Positions 24,969-34,806 are shown, counted from the stretch's first letter. The stretch is DNA of 53,986 nt from Phormidesmis priestleyi BC1401 (GCF_001650195.1 NZ_LXYR01000035.1:1-53986); one strand, 5' to 3'. Notes: generated by a model not told the origin, from the sequence alone. A program made the numbers and translations.

Positions 24969-27182
24969 GTGATGTCTCTGCGATTTGATGCCTATCTCAC
25001 TCAACTGGCGCAGCCCCTCGTTTATGACATGGCAAAGTCTTGGGGGTATGCAGAAAAACAGACTGCTAAGAGTCAGTGCACTGCGGCGATCGTGCGTGGG
25101 TTAAAAGACGCGAAGCAGATTCAGGCGGTGATCGCGCGGTTAAAGCCCTATCAGCGCTTGGCGTTAGAGCTTGCTAAAGCCCAAGGCGGCAGGGTGGCAG
25201 TTCGCACCGTGATGATTACGGCGGCGCTATTGGGGTTTGAGCAACCTGACACTAAGAATAAATTTGGCAACGAAGCGATCGCCTATGCTCAAGAGTTGAT
25301 TCGCAGCGGTGTGTTAATTGCGACGACTCACTCGACGGATGGCTATTATGGCTGCGGGCTAAATTTTGAATACCTGATCTCGGACGAACGAATTTTGGCG
25401 CAAGTCGCTGAACCGCAGTTTCCGGCGTTGAACCTTAAAGAAACCACCGCTCCAAAAGTGTCTTCTTATCGTCGCCCTGCGAGTGTAGTGCTGACCATCT
25501 TGGGCTTTTTGCAAGCGATCGCGGGGTTAGGTGGGCTTAAACTCACCAAGTCGGGCATTCCTCAAGTCAACAGTCTTCGCAAGTTGATGAAGGCGCAGCG
25601 GTGGGAGGAAGACGGCACGCTGATTGATGGATTTTGGTTTCCGCAGCCGACGATCGCTCTAACAGCGGCGAGTGCTTATGCGGGGCTGTTGGTGCCCAAC
25701 AGTGACGACACTCAGCTAGAATTAGCTGCCCCGATCGAGACGTTTGCCAATCGTCCCTATCCGATTCAGGTGAGTCAGATGTTGCTTGGGTTGAGCGTCG
25801 CGGGGGAATGGACAGAATGGAGAGCCAGCAGTTTTTTTGATGCCAGCAGCTATGTTGAGGCGCGTCAGATCTTATTACTCGTGCTGAAGTTGGTGTCGTC
25901 GGGTGAGTCTAAGTGGTTTAGCCTTGATGAGTTAGAACTGTTTTTGTTTCAGCGCATTAGCGATCGCTTCTCACTATCTGGATTTATTCCCTCGCAGTTT
26001 CGCATGGCGGGAGTCGATCCTGAAGAGAGTGCAAAACGCTGGAGAGATCAGCGACGCAAAGACTGGCAAGAACGCGAACGACATTGGTTTCGCTACGCAT
26101 TATCAACGTGGCTATATCTGTTGGGCATCGTCGAATTAGGCTGGGATTCACAGTCCGATGCTTCAAATCAAAACGAGGCGATCGTCAGTTTTAGAGTCAC
26201 CGAGTTAGGGCAAATTATTCTGCATCCAGAATTGGCTGCGTCGTTTGTGGAGATGGCTCCGCAACCTGCGTGGATTGTGCAGCCTAACTTTGAGCTTTTG
26301 GTCTATGTGGATGAAGTCGCCCCGTCGCAAATGATCTTTCTCGATCGCTATGCCGATCGTCTCGACATTCAGCAGCACACGGCGCGCTATCGGCTGACTC
26401 GTGAATCGGTTTATCGCGGGCTAGAGCGAGGCGGCTCACTTGATGACTTTCTTGCCGCGCTGCAAACTGGGGCAAAGGTTCCGGTGCCTCAAAATGTGGA
26501 GATTGATCTTCAGCAATGGGGAAAGCTGCGAGAACAAATCACACTGCGACGAGACACACAGATGATCGAGTTTGCAGACTTTCAATCAATGCAGACGGCA
26601 ATGAATCAGGGATTGAGCGGCAAAATCTTGGGCGATCGCTTCTTACTCATTGAGCCGAACACACCCGCGATCGATGCGTGGATTAAACAAACGATTCGAT
26701 ATGATCAGCCCTTCGATCGCTGCTTAAAAATAACTGAAACGGGTGAGGTAACGCAAACAAAATCCGTAAAGGATCTGCTGCTAGACACTCAGCTACAGCG
26801 CTGGATGGAGAAGCGCTCGTCTAAAAGTTGGGCACTGACACAAGCAAGTGTCTCTAAGGCGGCTCAGTCGGGTCACAAAGCCAGCGATATTCTCGACTTT
26901 TTAGATGCTAGACGCACCGATGAATTGCCGCCTTTATTAAGGGTTGCGTTGACCGCTTGGGCAGGTCGTCCGCCGACGCTTGAGATGGCAGACGTTATCG
27001 TTTTGCGCTGCACTAATTCAGACGTGTTTGATGCCATTGCCCAAAGTGAACGGCTACGATCGCGCTTCACAGCCCAACTTTCTCCAGATTTGCTGTTGGT
27101 CGATCGGTCTCAACTCAAACAGCTCAAACAAGATTTAGAGTGGTTGGGCATTCAGCCGCTCGATCAGTTGCGGGTTGATTGA
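24969..27182 (+). CDS. Helicase-associated (XPB/Ssl2 N-terminal-like, Helicase_C_3) protein without motor
   Basis: 737 residues; start ATG 24969 or the ATG directly after it (GAG upstream). The C-terminal half contains PAWIVQPNFELLVYVDEVAP, then DRYADRLDIQQHTARYRLTR, ESVYRGLERGGSLDDFLAAL and VPVPQNVEIDLQQWG, the pattern of the Helicase_C_3 domain, which resembles the DNA-damage-recognition part of XPB/Ssl2. The N-terminal half is helical with no assigned domain. I see no Walker A, Walker B or helicase motifs, so this is not itself a helicase. It may bind DNA or serve as a scaffold for another motor. The partner gene upstream encodes a 77-residue protein. Confidence 0.75.
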   Translation: MMSLRFDAYLTQLAQPLVYDMAKSWGYAEKQTAKSQCTAAIVRGLKDAKQIQAVIARLKPYQRLALELAKAQGGRVAVRTVMITAALLGFEQPDTKNKFGNEAIAYAQELIRSGVLIATTHSTDGYYGCGLNFEYLISDERILAQVAEPQFPALNLKETTAPKVSSYRRPASVVLTILGFLQAIAGLGGLKLTKSGIPQVNSLRKLMKAQRWEEDGTLIDGFWFPQPTIALTAASAYAGLLVPNSDDTQLELAAPIETFANRPYPIQVSQMLLGLSVAGEWTEWRASSFFDASSYVEARQILLLVLKLVSSGESKWFSLDELELFLFQRISDRFSLSGFIPSQFRMAGVDPEESAKRWRDQRRKDWQERERHWFRYALSTWLYLLGIVELGWDSQSDASNQNEAIVSFRVTELGQIILHPELAASFVEMAPQPAWIVQPNFELLVYVDEVAPSQMIFLDRYADRLDIQQHTARYRLTRESVYRGLERGGSLDDFLAALQTGAKVPVPQNVEIDLQQWGKLREQITLRRDTQMIEFADFQSMQTAMNQGLSGKILGDRFLLIEPNTPAIDAWIKQTIRYDQPFDRCLKITETGEVTQTKSVKDLLLDTQLQRWMEKRSSKSWALTQASVSKAAQSGHKASDILDFLDARRTDELPPLLRVALTAWAGRPPTLEMADVIVLRCTNSDVFDAIAQSERLRSRFTAQLSPDLLLVDRSQLKQLKQDLEWLGIQPLDQLRVD

Positions 27183-27207
27183 ACGATATGGTTTCTGCGA
27201 ATAGATT

Positions 27208-27288
27208 TGCCCTCACCCCAACCCCGCAGGAGAGGAGCGCTAGAAATTCTTGTTCCCTCTCCTTTGGGAGAGGGCTGGGGTGAGGGCG
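27208..27288. repeat. Dispersed CTCTCC palindrome
   Basis: tgccctcaccccaaccccgc, a fold-back, then ctcctttgggagagggctgg ggtgagggcg at the right end. It lies between two genes on the same strand, and accounts for overlapping spurious ORFs on the minus strand. Confidence 0.85.
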
Positions 27289-27389
27289 ATTTATTGCACG
27301 ATCGGAAGACGACATCCCCCTCCGCTACGATATAGTCTGAGTCTCGTGTCCATCTCCTCAAAAGAGATCAGTCTGCAACTTCATTCACA

Positions 27390-28757
27390 ATGGCTCGATT
27401 ATTTCAAAATTATCCCCTCCTTTTATTGAAAGAAAGTCGGATTATTCTTCGACTCGCAGTTCCAGTGATGGCGGCTCAGGTCGGACAAAACCTGATGACC
27501 TTTGTAGACACCATTATGGTTGGGCACTACAGCGCTCAACATCTCGCTGCGATCGCTGCTGGAACGATGTTGTTTTTCCCGCTGCAGGTGTTTGCCAATG
27601 GCGTTTTGATGGCGCTGTCTCCAATCGTGGCGCAGTTTTATGGATCAGGGCAGCAACCCGCGATCGGTGCCTACGTGCGTCAGGGTCTCTATTTAAGTCA
27701 GCTTCTCGCACTGCCAATTTTCTTGATCGTGCGGCATCTGGCTCCTGTTCTTGGCTGGATAGGGATAGAGCCAAAAGTCGTCGCGATCGCTGATGGCTAT
27801 ATTCACGCGATTAGCTGGGGGCTTCCGGCTGCGTTTGCGTTTATGGCGCTGCGGCTGTTTAACGAAGGCATTGCCGTGATGAAGCCCGGAATGTATTTCA
27901 CGCTGGTGGCGCTAGCGTGTAATGTGGTCGGCAACTCGATTTTGATCTACGGTCGGTTTGGCTTGCCAGAACTCGGAGCCGTGGGAGCCGGATGGTCAAC
28001 GGCGATCGCGTGGTGGGTGATGCTGGCGTGTATGACGGTCTATGTCGGGATCAATCGGCACCTCAAACCCTTTAATCTGCTAGAGCGCTGGGATCGACCC
28101 AACGCCAGAAGACTCTTAGAACTGCTGAAAATGGGGCTTCCGATCGGGTTAAGCCTCATTTTAGAAGTGGGGATGTTTGCCGCCACCACACTGCTGATCG
28201 GTGGGCTAGGAACCAACGTTTTAGCAGGGCATCAGGTCGCGCTCAATGTCGCTGCTATGAGCTTTATGGTGCCACTCGGACTCTCGATCGCCACGACTGT
28301 GCGAGTTGGGCAATTAGTCGGGCAAGGCAATATCTCAGACGCGCGGTTTAGCGGATTGACGAGCCTCGTGATCTCGGTGGCGATCATGGCGAGTGCATCG
28401 TTGGTACTGATCTGTTTTCCAATGGCGATCGCCGGGTTCTACACCTCCGATCCCCAAGTCAAAGCCATTGCGGTAAAGCTGCTGACGATGGCAGCGATTT
28501 TTCAGATTTTTGACGGGCTGCAAGTCGTCGCGATCGGCGCACTGCGAGGTTTAAAAGATACGCGAATGCCAATGCTATTTAACTTAATTTCCTATTGGCT
28601 GGTGGGGCTTCCGATCGGCTATTTTCTAGGAATCATTGGTCCGTTTGGCGCTCAAGGACTCTGGGCAGGGTTCATTGCGGGACTTTTGATATCGGCTTGT
28701 CTGAACAACCTGCGATTTTTCCAGTTGACAAAACCGCAGCAGAGATCCGGTTTATAA
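27390..28757 (+). CDS. MATE family multidrug exporter
   Basis: 455 residues, twelve membrane segments in two MatE halves. Characteristic stretches are LAVPVMAAQVGQNLMTFVDT with IMVGHYSAQHLAAIAAG in the first half and MGLPIGLSLILEVGMFAATT in the second. NorM-type MATE proteins export cationic drugs or metabolites using Na+ or H+. Length and both halves are normal. Neighbouring genes give no substrate clue. Confidence 0.93.
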   Translation: MARLFQNYPLLLLKESRIILRLAVPVMAAQVGQNLMTFVDTIMVGHYSAQHLAAIAAGTMLFFPLQVFANGVLMALSPIVAQFYGSGQQPAIGAYVRQGLYLSQLLALPIFLIVRHLAPVLGWIGIEPKVVAIADGYIHAISWGLPAAFAFMALRLFNEGIAVMKPGMYFTLVALACNVVGNSILIYGRFGLPELGAVGAGWSTAIAWWVMLACMTVYVGINRHLKPFNLLERWDRPNARRLLELLKMGLPIGLSLILEVGMFAATTLLIGGLGTNVLAGHQVALNVAAMSFMVPLGLSIATTVRVGQLVGQGNISDARFSGLTSLVISVAIMASASLVLICFPMAIAGFYTSDPQVKAIAVKLLTMAAIFQIFDGLQVVAIGALRGLKDTRMPMLFNLISYWLVGLPIGYFLGIIGPFGAQGLWAGFIAGLLISACLNNLRFFQLTKPQQRSGL

Positions 28758-28761
28758 AGCA

Positions 28762-30972
28762 TCATTTCAGACTCATGATGGCAGCCACGATCGCCGATGG
28801 GTCAACAGGCTTAGAGACATGCATTTGAAACCCGGCTGAGAGAGCTTGCTGCTGATCGGCTTCTCCCGCATAAGCCGTGAGAGCGATCGCTTTCACAGGG
28901 GTTTTCGCAGACACAAACCGAGTGTTGATTTCGCGCATTAGCTGATAGCCATCCATCTGAGGCATCCCGATATCGCTGATCAAGACATCGGGCTGGCACT
29001 GTGTCATCGATTCCAGTGCCTCTAGTGCCGATGCCGTAGTGGTGACGATCGCGCCTTCTGCTTCTAGCACAAAAGCAATAAATTCTCGCGAGTCTGTATC
29101 GTCATCTACGACAAGAATTCGGAGATTACCCAACGTTGAAGAATCAGCCACCGGGCGCTCATCCCTTGACTCATCTTGCATGATTTCATCCTCTAAGTGG
29201 GGTAGCTTGACCATAAACGTCGATCCCTGTCCTTCTCCAAAACTGTGTGCCTGAATCGTGCCACCGTGCAATTCGACAAGCTGCCGAACGATCGCTAACC
29301 CCAGCCCCAACCCACCAAAATGACGCGTCGTGGCGCTGTCTGCCTGCCGAAATGACTCAAACACGTAGGGCAAGAAGTCTTGCGAGATGCCTGTGCCCGT
29401 ATCGCTGACTTGAATCTCAGCAGACCGATCGACCTGCTTTAGGTCAACGGTAATTCGTCCTCCTCCAGGCGTAAATTTTACGGCATTTGACAGCAGATTC
29501 CAGACAATCTGCTGAAGCCGTCCAGCATCGCCTGACACCTTGATCAACCTTGACGGCGGCTCAAAGGTGATTGAGATCGACTTAACCTGAGCCGCTAATC
29601 GCAGGGTGTCGATCGCCGATCTAATCGTGGATATCAGGTCAACCGGGGCAATTTTAAGGCTGAGCTTGCCCTGCACAATCTTTGAAATATCTAGCAAATC
29701 ATCGATCAATTGCGTCTGCAATTTTGCGTTGCGCTCAATGGTTTCAAGGGCTTGATCCATTTTTGCACGGTCAAAGGGGCGCGTTGTCTCCGGCTCTCGC
29801 AGACGGCTCCGCAGCAGGGTTGCCCAGCCCAAAATCGGGTTGAGCGGAGTCCGCAGTTCGTGAGAAAGAACGGCTAGAAATTCGTCTTTCATGCGGTTAG
29901 CGGCTTCTGCCTGAGCGCGGGCTTGCTGTTCATAAATTAGCATCTGGGTGCGCGTTTCTTCGGTCTGTTGACGGTCTAGCTCGGTGGCGATTCGCAGGGC
30001 AAACACCGTCAGCAGCGTCTCTGCAAGCTGCACATTTTCTAAGGGTTTGCCATCCATCACACCCAGCAGCCCGATCTCTGCCCCCGTCGAGTCAAAAAAG
30101 GGAATGGCGATACAGCTTTCGATATTAAGCGAAGCCAACAAAGGTGCCTGGGGAAACTGCGCTTGCACTCGACGCGGATAACAGCAAATCGTGCCTTTCT
30201 CAAGCACAGTTTGGCAGGGCGTATCTTTAAGCAAATAGTCAAAGTTCTCAATAATTTGACCGTGAGCGCAGGTTGCGATCGTCGCGATCGTCTCTTGGTC
30301 GTTCTGATCAGTCACTAGCCCAATGTAGGTATAGTCAACGTCTAAAACTTTGGCAAGATGCTGCACGAGTGCCTGAAAAAATGCGATGCCTGTAACGATC
30401 GAAACGCCTTGAGTCACTTCTAGAAGAGCGGCATCGGTTTGAGCAATTTTTTTTGCGGCAAGTCTCAGCTCTAGTTCATCGATGACCACCGCGGCGAGAT
30501 CTGTCAGAGTCGTCTTTTGTTCATTGCTTAACTCCTCTCGTGGGCTACTGTCTAGCAGACAGAGTGTGCCCAAGTTGTAGCCATCATGGGTGACGAGTGG
30601 CGCACCTGCATAAAAGCGAACACCCGGTTCACTGATCGCAAACGGGTTACAGGCAAAGCGATCGTCCTTGCGCGTGTCAGGAATGACGAGAATATCGTTC
30701 GTGAGCAACGCATAGTTGCAGAAAGCGTTGTCCCGTGGCACTTCGCACAGGTCAAACCCATAACTCGACTTAAACCAGGCGCGGGCATGATCAACGAGCG
30801 AAACCAACACGATCGAGGTGCCAAATAATCGAGCCGCCAGCATCGTGATGCGATCAAACGCAATCTCGGTTGGGGTATCTAGAACCTGATATCGTCGTAG
30901 TGCCTCCAGCCGTTCGGCTTCATTCGCAGGAAGTAGGGGTTTAGAGAAGTTTCCGGATAGTACATCAGTCAT
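28762..30972 (-). CDS. GAF-GAF hybrid histidine kinase with receiver
   Basis: 736 residues, no membrane segments. GAF 1 spans ~35-170 (FKSSYGFDLCEVPRDNAFCN) and GAF 2 ~185-335. The kinase core follows: H-box FLAVLSHELRTPLNPILGW with His371, N-box NLLSNAVKFTPGGG (~492-505), and G boxes DTGTGIS and FGGLGLGLAIVRQLVELHGG (~552-571). A receiver at ~615-736 has VVDDD and ISDIGMPQMDGY, with acceptor Asp667. It should autophosphorylate and pass phosphate internally. GAF 1 resembles those that lead cyanobacterial soluble kinases; no bilin-binding motif is obvious. No separate response regulator is next to it. It converges with the MATE gene. Confidence 0.92.
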   Translation of the reverse strand: MTDVLSGNFSKPLLPANEAERLEALRRYQVLDTPTEIAFDRITMLAARLFGTSIVLVSLVDHARAWFKSSYGFDLCEVPRDNAFCNYALLTNDILVIPDTRKDDRFACNPFAISEPGVRFYAGAPLVTHDGYNLGTLCLLDSSPREELSNEQKTTLTDLAAVVIDELELRLAAKKIAQTDAALLEVTQGVSIVTGIAFFQALVQHLAKVLDVDYTYIGLVTDQNDQETIATIATCAHGQIIENFDYLLKDTPCQTVLEKGTICCYPRRVQAQFPQAPLLASLNIESCIAIPFFDSTGAEIGLLGVMDGKPLENVQLAETLLTVFALRIATELDRQQTEETRTQMLIYEQQARAQAEAANRMKDEFLAVLSHELRTPLNPILGWATLLRSRLREPETTRPFDRAKMDQALETIERNAKLQTQLIDDLLDISKIVQGKLSLKIAPVDLISTIRSAIDTLRLAAQVKSISITFEPPSRLIKVSGDAGRLQQIVWNLLSNAVKFTPGGGRITVDLKQVDRSAEIQVSDTGTGISQDFLPYVFESFRQADSATTRHFGGLGLGLAIVRQLVELHGGTIQAHSFGEGQGSTFMVKLPHLEDEIMQDESRDERPVADSSTLGNLRILVVDDDTDSREFIAFVLEAEGAIVTTTASALEALESMTQCQPDVLISDIGMPQMDGYQLMREINTRFVSAKTPVKAIALTAYAGEADQQQALSAGFQMHVSKPVDPSAIVAAIMSLK

Positions 30973-31092
30973 TTAGAAAAGCACACTCATGCGGCAGTCC
31001 ATACTTCTCATTGTCTAGCCAAAGATAGAGATACCAATCTACCTAGAGAACGAATTGTTTCTAATCTTTAAAGAAAATTGTTCATGATAAGA

Positions 31093-31140
31093 TCCCTGAC
31101 TTCTTGAAGAAGCGAAGGCTCTGCGCCAGAATTTCAGGGA
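31093..31140. repeat. Hairpin sharing the CTTCTTGAAGAAG core
   Basis: tccctgacttcttgaagaag ... ttcaggga: outer arms tccctga/tcaggga with an inner palindrome. The same inner core occurs at 7189-7205. It is probably another small dispersed element. Confidence 0.5.
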
Positions 31141-31180
31141 CGTAGAGCAATCCTAATTAACTTGTGAGATGCAGAGAGTC

Positions 31181-31290
31181 TGCCCTCACCCTAAATCCCT
31201 CTCCTTGGGGAGAGGGACTTTGACTTTCTAGCTCCCTTCTCCTTAGGGAGAAGGGCTGGCGAGGGCTTGCCCCACTTCGTGAGGAGGGCA
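31181..31290. repeat. Dispersed CTCTCC palindrome, long copy
   Basis: The long form of the repeat, with the same distal segment (cttgccccacttcgtgagga) as the copy at 5785. It is one of three repeat structures that occupy the 666-base gene-free interval 30973-31638. Confidence 0.85.
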
Positions 31291-31407
31291 GACCGAGTTT
31301 ACAACTGATTCAGGATTGCCATAGATCAGGAGTGTGTAGCGATCGCCAGTCAGGTTAGGACAAGGGACTTAGGCAGCGGCTTAAAACCCTGGTCTTCGTT
31401 GCTATCC

Positions 31408-31532
31408 CGCCCTGAACTGAAGTTTGGGCTAATGGTGGGAAGTCCATTAAAACGGACTGAACGCAAGTCGAGTCAGATCCTGAGTCCGTTTCAACGGACT
31501 TTCCCTATTAGCCTGAACTGAAGTTCAGGGCG
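31408..31532. repeat. 125-bp inverted-repeat (MITE-like) element
   Basis: Left arm cgccctgaactgaagtttgg followed by gctaatggtgggaagtcc and aacggact. The right arm read on the other strand is cgccctgaacttcagttcag followed by gctaatagggaaagtcc and aacggact. Arms of about 50 bases match imperfectly around a ~25-base centre. I see no coding capacity. Similar structures are common in cyanobacterial intergenic DNA and could be a non-autonomous transposon or a large hairpin. Confidence 0.7.
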
Positions 31533-31638
31533 AGGCAGAATCGACGCGAAAGAGGTTTAAAACACGTCCTAAGCTCCTTGTTCAGGCGGTGAGTTACGTG
31601 CAGCCATGTCCCAATCCAACTGGCTACAGCGATCGCTC

Positions 31639-32652
31639 TCACTGCACAGGTTTCCCAGACGTTTGAGCGACTTGCAGCGTCTTCACCAACTCTGCCAGAG
31701 AAGTTTCTAACTGAGTTCCTGCATCCATTGCTACCCAGCCTTCAGTTGTCAGTTGGCGAAACTCAAAGTGCAGGTGAGGTCCCGTCGAGGCTCCTGTGCT
31801 GCCAACCCGCCCGATCGCCGTTCCTTGCTTCACCACGTCTCCAGGCTTGACAAAAATCTCTGACAAGTGACCATAGAGCGTCTGCTGAGTGCCTTGATTG
31901 TGATTGATCGCGATCGCCAGTCCGTATCCGCCCAAAAAGTCTGCAAACGCCACCTGACCCGCATAAGCGGCTAAAACCGGAGTTCCCATCGGCGCGCCTA
32001 AATCGGTGCCAGAGTGAAAGCGACTGTCGCCTGTGATCGGGTGAACGCGCCACCCAAACACCGACGTAATCACCGAGGGAATCGAGAGCGGAAAGCTCAG
32101 CCGAATATTGCCATTTCCCAACCGAGCAGGCGGACGAATCGTGCGGTTGTAATAGTCGCGCACCGTGCTGTATTCGCGCCCGATCGCCGTGGTGCTTCCC
32201 GGACTCGAACCCCAACCAATGCCGCTCGACGACACATTCACCGAACCCAAGTGCGCTGAAGCCGCACTCACCGAAGCGCCTACCCGATCGACTGGGGCGA
32301 TCGAGCGATTTGCAGCATCTAGCGCTGGGTCGTGGCGCTCAGTAGCTCCTAACGTGTAGTTTGTGCGATCGATAAATAAATCTCCCCCATCGGCGGGGGT
32401 TGCTCCTCTGGGCGTTGCTGGAGCCAAAAATGCTGGGGCAGAATCTGGGGCGATCGCGGCTGGAGACGAGGAAGCAGCCGGAGCCACTTCGACCACGATC
32501 GGAGTCTCTGCTGCGGGTGTCGAGGCTTGGGCGAGGGTGATGCCACTGTTCAAACAGCCTGAACCCACTGCCCAACCCAGTCCACACAGCAACAAAGAAC
32601 TTTGACATACTCGTTTCTGAACAGTGGAAGCGGACAGTTTACGTGGAGTCAT
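31639..32652 (-). CDS. M23 (LytM-type) metallopeptidase, exported
   Basis: 337 residues. An N-terminal signal sequence (SSLLLCGLGWAVGSGC, cleavage likely near AQA) is followed by an Ala/Pro/Ser-rich linker to ~residue 190, then the peptidase domain. FHSGTDLGAPMGTPV contains the zinc HxxxD motif, and STGPHLHFEFRQL contains the second HxH. GYGLAIAINHNQG and LYGHLSEIFVKPGDVVKQGT complete the LytM core. The catalytic residues are present, so it is probably an active peptidoglycan hydrolase in the periplasm, involved in cell separation or wall remodelling. Confidence 0.92.
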   Translation of the reverse strand: MTPRKLSASTVQKRVCQSSLLLCGLGWAVGSGCLNSGITLAQASTPAAETPIVVEVAPAASSSPAAIAPDSAPAFLAPATPRGATPADGGDLFIDRTNYTLGATERHDPALDAANRSIAPVDRVGASVSAASAHLGSVNVSSSGIGWGSSPGSTTAIGREYSTVRDYYNRTIRPPARLGNGNIRLSFPLSIPSVITSVFGWRVHPITGDSRFHSGTDLGAPMGTPVLAAYAGQVAFADFLGGYGLAIAINHNQGTQQTLYGHLSEIFVKPGDVVKQGTAIGRVGSTGASTGPHLHFEFRQLTTEGWVAMDAGTQLETSLAELVKTLQVAQTSGKPVQ

Positions 32653-32812
32653 GGAGCGATCCTCAAGGACATAAAGGGCAGAACGACTGACTTTTAAGTC
32701 GTCAGATCAAGCCTATCTAGCTTATTGTGGCTTGAACTTATGAGATCGAGACCAATAAACCAGCAAAGATTTGAATTACTAATCGATTTGGTGACGCGTT
32801 GAAAGTATGAAT

Positions 32813-32887
32813 TTGCCCTCTCCCAAAGGAGAAGGCGAGCCAGAAATCTTGTTCCCTCTCCTTCGGGAGAGGGCTAGGGTGAGGGCA
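32813..32887. repeat. Dispersed CTCTCC palindrome
   Basis: tgccctctcccaaaggagaa, then ccctctccttcgggagaggg and ctagggtgagggcaa: a compact copy making two hairpins. It is in the ~300-base gap between the TolC gene end and the M23 gene start; nothing else of note is there. Confidence 0.85.
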
Positions 32888-32961
32888 AATTCGCTGGTTC
32901 ACGGTTACATTGACCGAGCGATGACTAACTATCCTCACGGTCAAAACTGCGCCGAATCGAT

Positions 32962-34806
32962 CTATCGGACTGCGATGTTGCTAACCGCTCGCTGCAGTTG
33001 GGCAAGAGAAAGATTGTAGCCAATAATCGCGCTAACCCGGTTGCCTTCGGCGCGAGTCAGATCGGTTTCTGCATTGATTACGTCGGTTTGCGTTCCTACC
33101 CCTGCTTGAAAGCGCAATCGAGCCAGTCGTAAGGCTTCGGCTGCCTGGGAGAGAGCCGTGGTCGTCGTGTCAATGTTGGCACGGTTTGACTGCAAATTAA
33201 TGTACGCCTGCTCAACCTGAAAGCGAACTGTGTTGCGGCTTTGGGCAAACCGAGTTTCGGCAATTTCTTTGTTTCGCTCTTGCTGGGCTGCCCGCGCTTG
33301 AGCGGCTCCTCCATCAAAAAAGTTCCATTGAGCCTGCAGCCCAACACTATAGCCACTACCGGGTGCGCTTAGGGCAGTCTCAAAGTTCTTAAGCAAATTG
33401 TAGCTAGCGACCGCATTTACCGTTGGACCCAAGGTTGCCAACGCTGCTCGACGCTGCTGCTCACTGACTTCTCGCTGTACTAATTGTGCCTCTAGTTCAG
33501 CCCGATTTTTGTAGGCTAAGACGATCGTGTCTTCGATCGGCAGTGTCCAAATTCCGGCAGGCTGCACCGGGTCAGAGGTCGAGACGTTGATTGACTCTGG
33601 CAAACTTAAGCGCGACGCGAGTTGACGACGATTAATGCCCTGAGTCGCGATCGCGTTGGTGAGTTGCTGTTGGGCATTGGCAAGGTTGACCTGCGATCGC
33701 AGCACGTCAAAGCGGGTGCCTAACCCTGCCCGTTCTTGAGCGAGGGTGTCACTCAAACTTCGCTGGGCGTTGATCACGGCTGCTTGGTTGATTCGCACTT
33801 GCTCGTTGGCGCTTTGCAGGTTGTAATAATCATTGGTCGTGTCAAGCCTTAACTGTTCGCGAGTCTGCTCAACGGTTAACTCAGCCGCTCTCACCAGTCG
33901 CTCGGCGGCTCTTCTTCGAGCACTGTTTAGACCGGACGCAAAGATGCTGTAGCTGAGTTGAACGGTTCCGGTCAGGCTGGTGCTCGGCGGGTTGCCAGCT
34001 CCAGATGCCCCAAATAGCTGAGACTGAGGCGACTGTGCCTGCAATCTCGACGAGATATCACCTGATGCGCTCTGAGAGCGAGCCAAGCTAGACTGAATTC
34101 CCACAGTCGGATAAAGATTGGCTTGAGCTTCGCGCAGTGCCGATCGACTGCTTTCTAGCTGAAGTCTAGACACCTGAAGGTCACGATTATTTCGCTCGGC
34201 TAGCTCGATCGCTTGCAGCAAGCTGATCAGTTGAGTTCCGGCTAGGCGCACCTCATCAGGGCGGGTAGGAAACAACAGCGGATTGGCGGGTGAGTTGAGG
34301 TAGGCAGGGGCTGGCGTTGGGTCAGATTTAGACGTTGTGGGAGTGGGGACAGGGGTGCCGGGGGCTGGCGTGGCTGCTGGAGGCTGCGGAAATGACGTGG
34401 GAGAATTGGAGGGAGGGAGCGGGGTCGATCGAGGAGGCGTGACAGGCTTAGGAGCCTGAGCAACGGCTGGGTCTGGAGCCTTTTGTGGCTCGTTGGCGAA
34501 AAACTGGACGATTTTGGCACCTTCCAATGAGGGTGGCGCGGCTGCGATTGTCGGTTTCGACTGCGATCGCGGCACGGTGTCTCTAAAAGTTTGGGCGATT
34601 TGAGCGATCGCTGAGGGTTCGCCCATCGAAGCGGCTTTATCCTCAAAGGTAGCCGCGATCGTTTTCAGGTTGGGCGACTTTGCAGTGAGATTAGGGCTTT
34701 TCTGGGGCTGACCGGAAGGCAAAGTCTGTGAGTGAGCCACACCCACAGAGCCAAAGGCGATCAAAGCTCCCACACCCACTTGAATTAAATGAAGAGACAT
34801 TTTCAT
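32962..34806 (-). CDS. TolC-family outer-membrane efflux channel
   Basis: 614 residues. The N-terminal signal peptide (LIQVGVGALIAFGSVGVAHS) is followed by a ~170-residue Pro/Thr/Ser-rich segment, probably a disordered periplasmic linker. The OEP domain follows (two long coiled-coil halves: ISLLQAIELAERNNRDLQVS, and in the second DTIVLAYKNRAELEAQLVQR). QAGVGTQTDVINAETDLTRA near the C-terminus is diagnostic of TolC. It is on the same strand as, and 213 bases downstream of, the ABC exporter genes, so it likely supplies their outer-membrane exit. The long proline-rich N-terminus is typical of cyanobacterial TolC homologues. Confidence 0.9.
   Translation of the reverse strand: MKMSLHLIQVGVGALIAFGSVGVAHSQTLPSGQPQKSPNLTAKSPNLKTIAATFEDKAASMGEPSAIAQIAQTFRDTVPRSQSKPTIAAAPPSLEGAKIVQFFANEPQKAPDPAVAQAPKPVTPPRSTPLPPSNSPTSFPQPPAATPAPGTPVPTPTTSKSDPTPAPAYLNSPANPLLFPTRPDEVRLAGTQLISLLQAIELAERNNRDLQVSRLQLESSRSALREAQANLYPTVGIQSSLARSQSASGDISSRLQAQSPQSQLFGASGAGNPPSTSLTGTVQLSYSIFASGLNSARRRAAERLVRAAELTVEQTREQLRLDTTNDYYNLQSANEQVRINQAAVINAQRSLSDTLAQERAGLGTRFDVLRSQVNLANAQQQLTNAIATQGINRRQLASRLSLPESINVSTSDPVQPAGIWTLPIEDTIVLAYKNRAELEAQLVQREVSEQQRRAALATLGPTVNAVASYNLLKNFETALSAPGSGYSVGLQAQWNFFDGGAAQARAAQQERNKEIAETRFAQSRNTVRFQVEQAYINLQSNRANIDTTTTALSQAAEALRLARLRFQAGVGTQTDVINAETDLTRAEGNRVSAIIGYNLSLAQLQRAVSNIAVR

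Noticed and set aside
27124-27361. Two overlapping minus-strand ORFs
   Set aside because: They are produced by the repeat at 27208-27288 and the end of the Helicase_C_3 gene; no independent coding signal.
32738-33019. Short ORFs on both strands around 32813
   Set aside because: Translations of the dispersed repeat; no ribosome binding site or family similarity.
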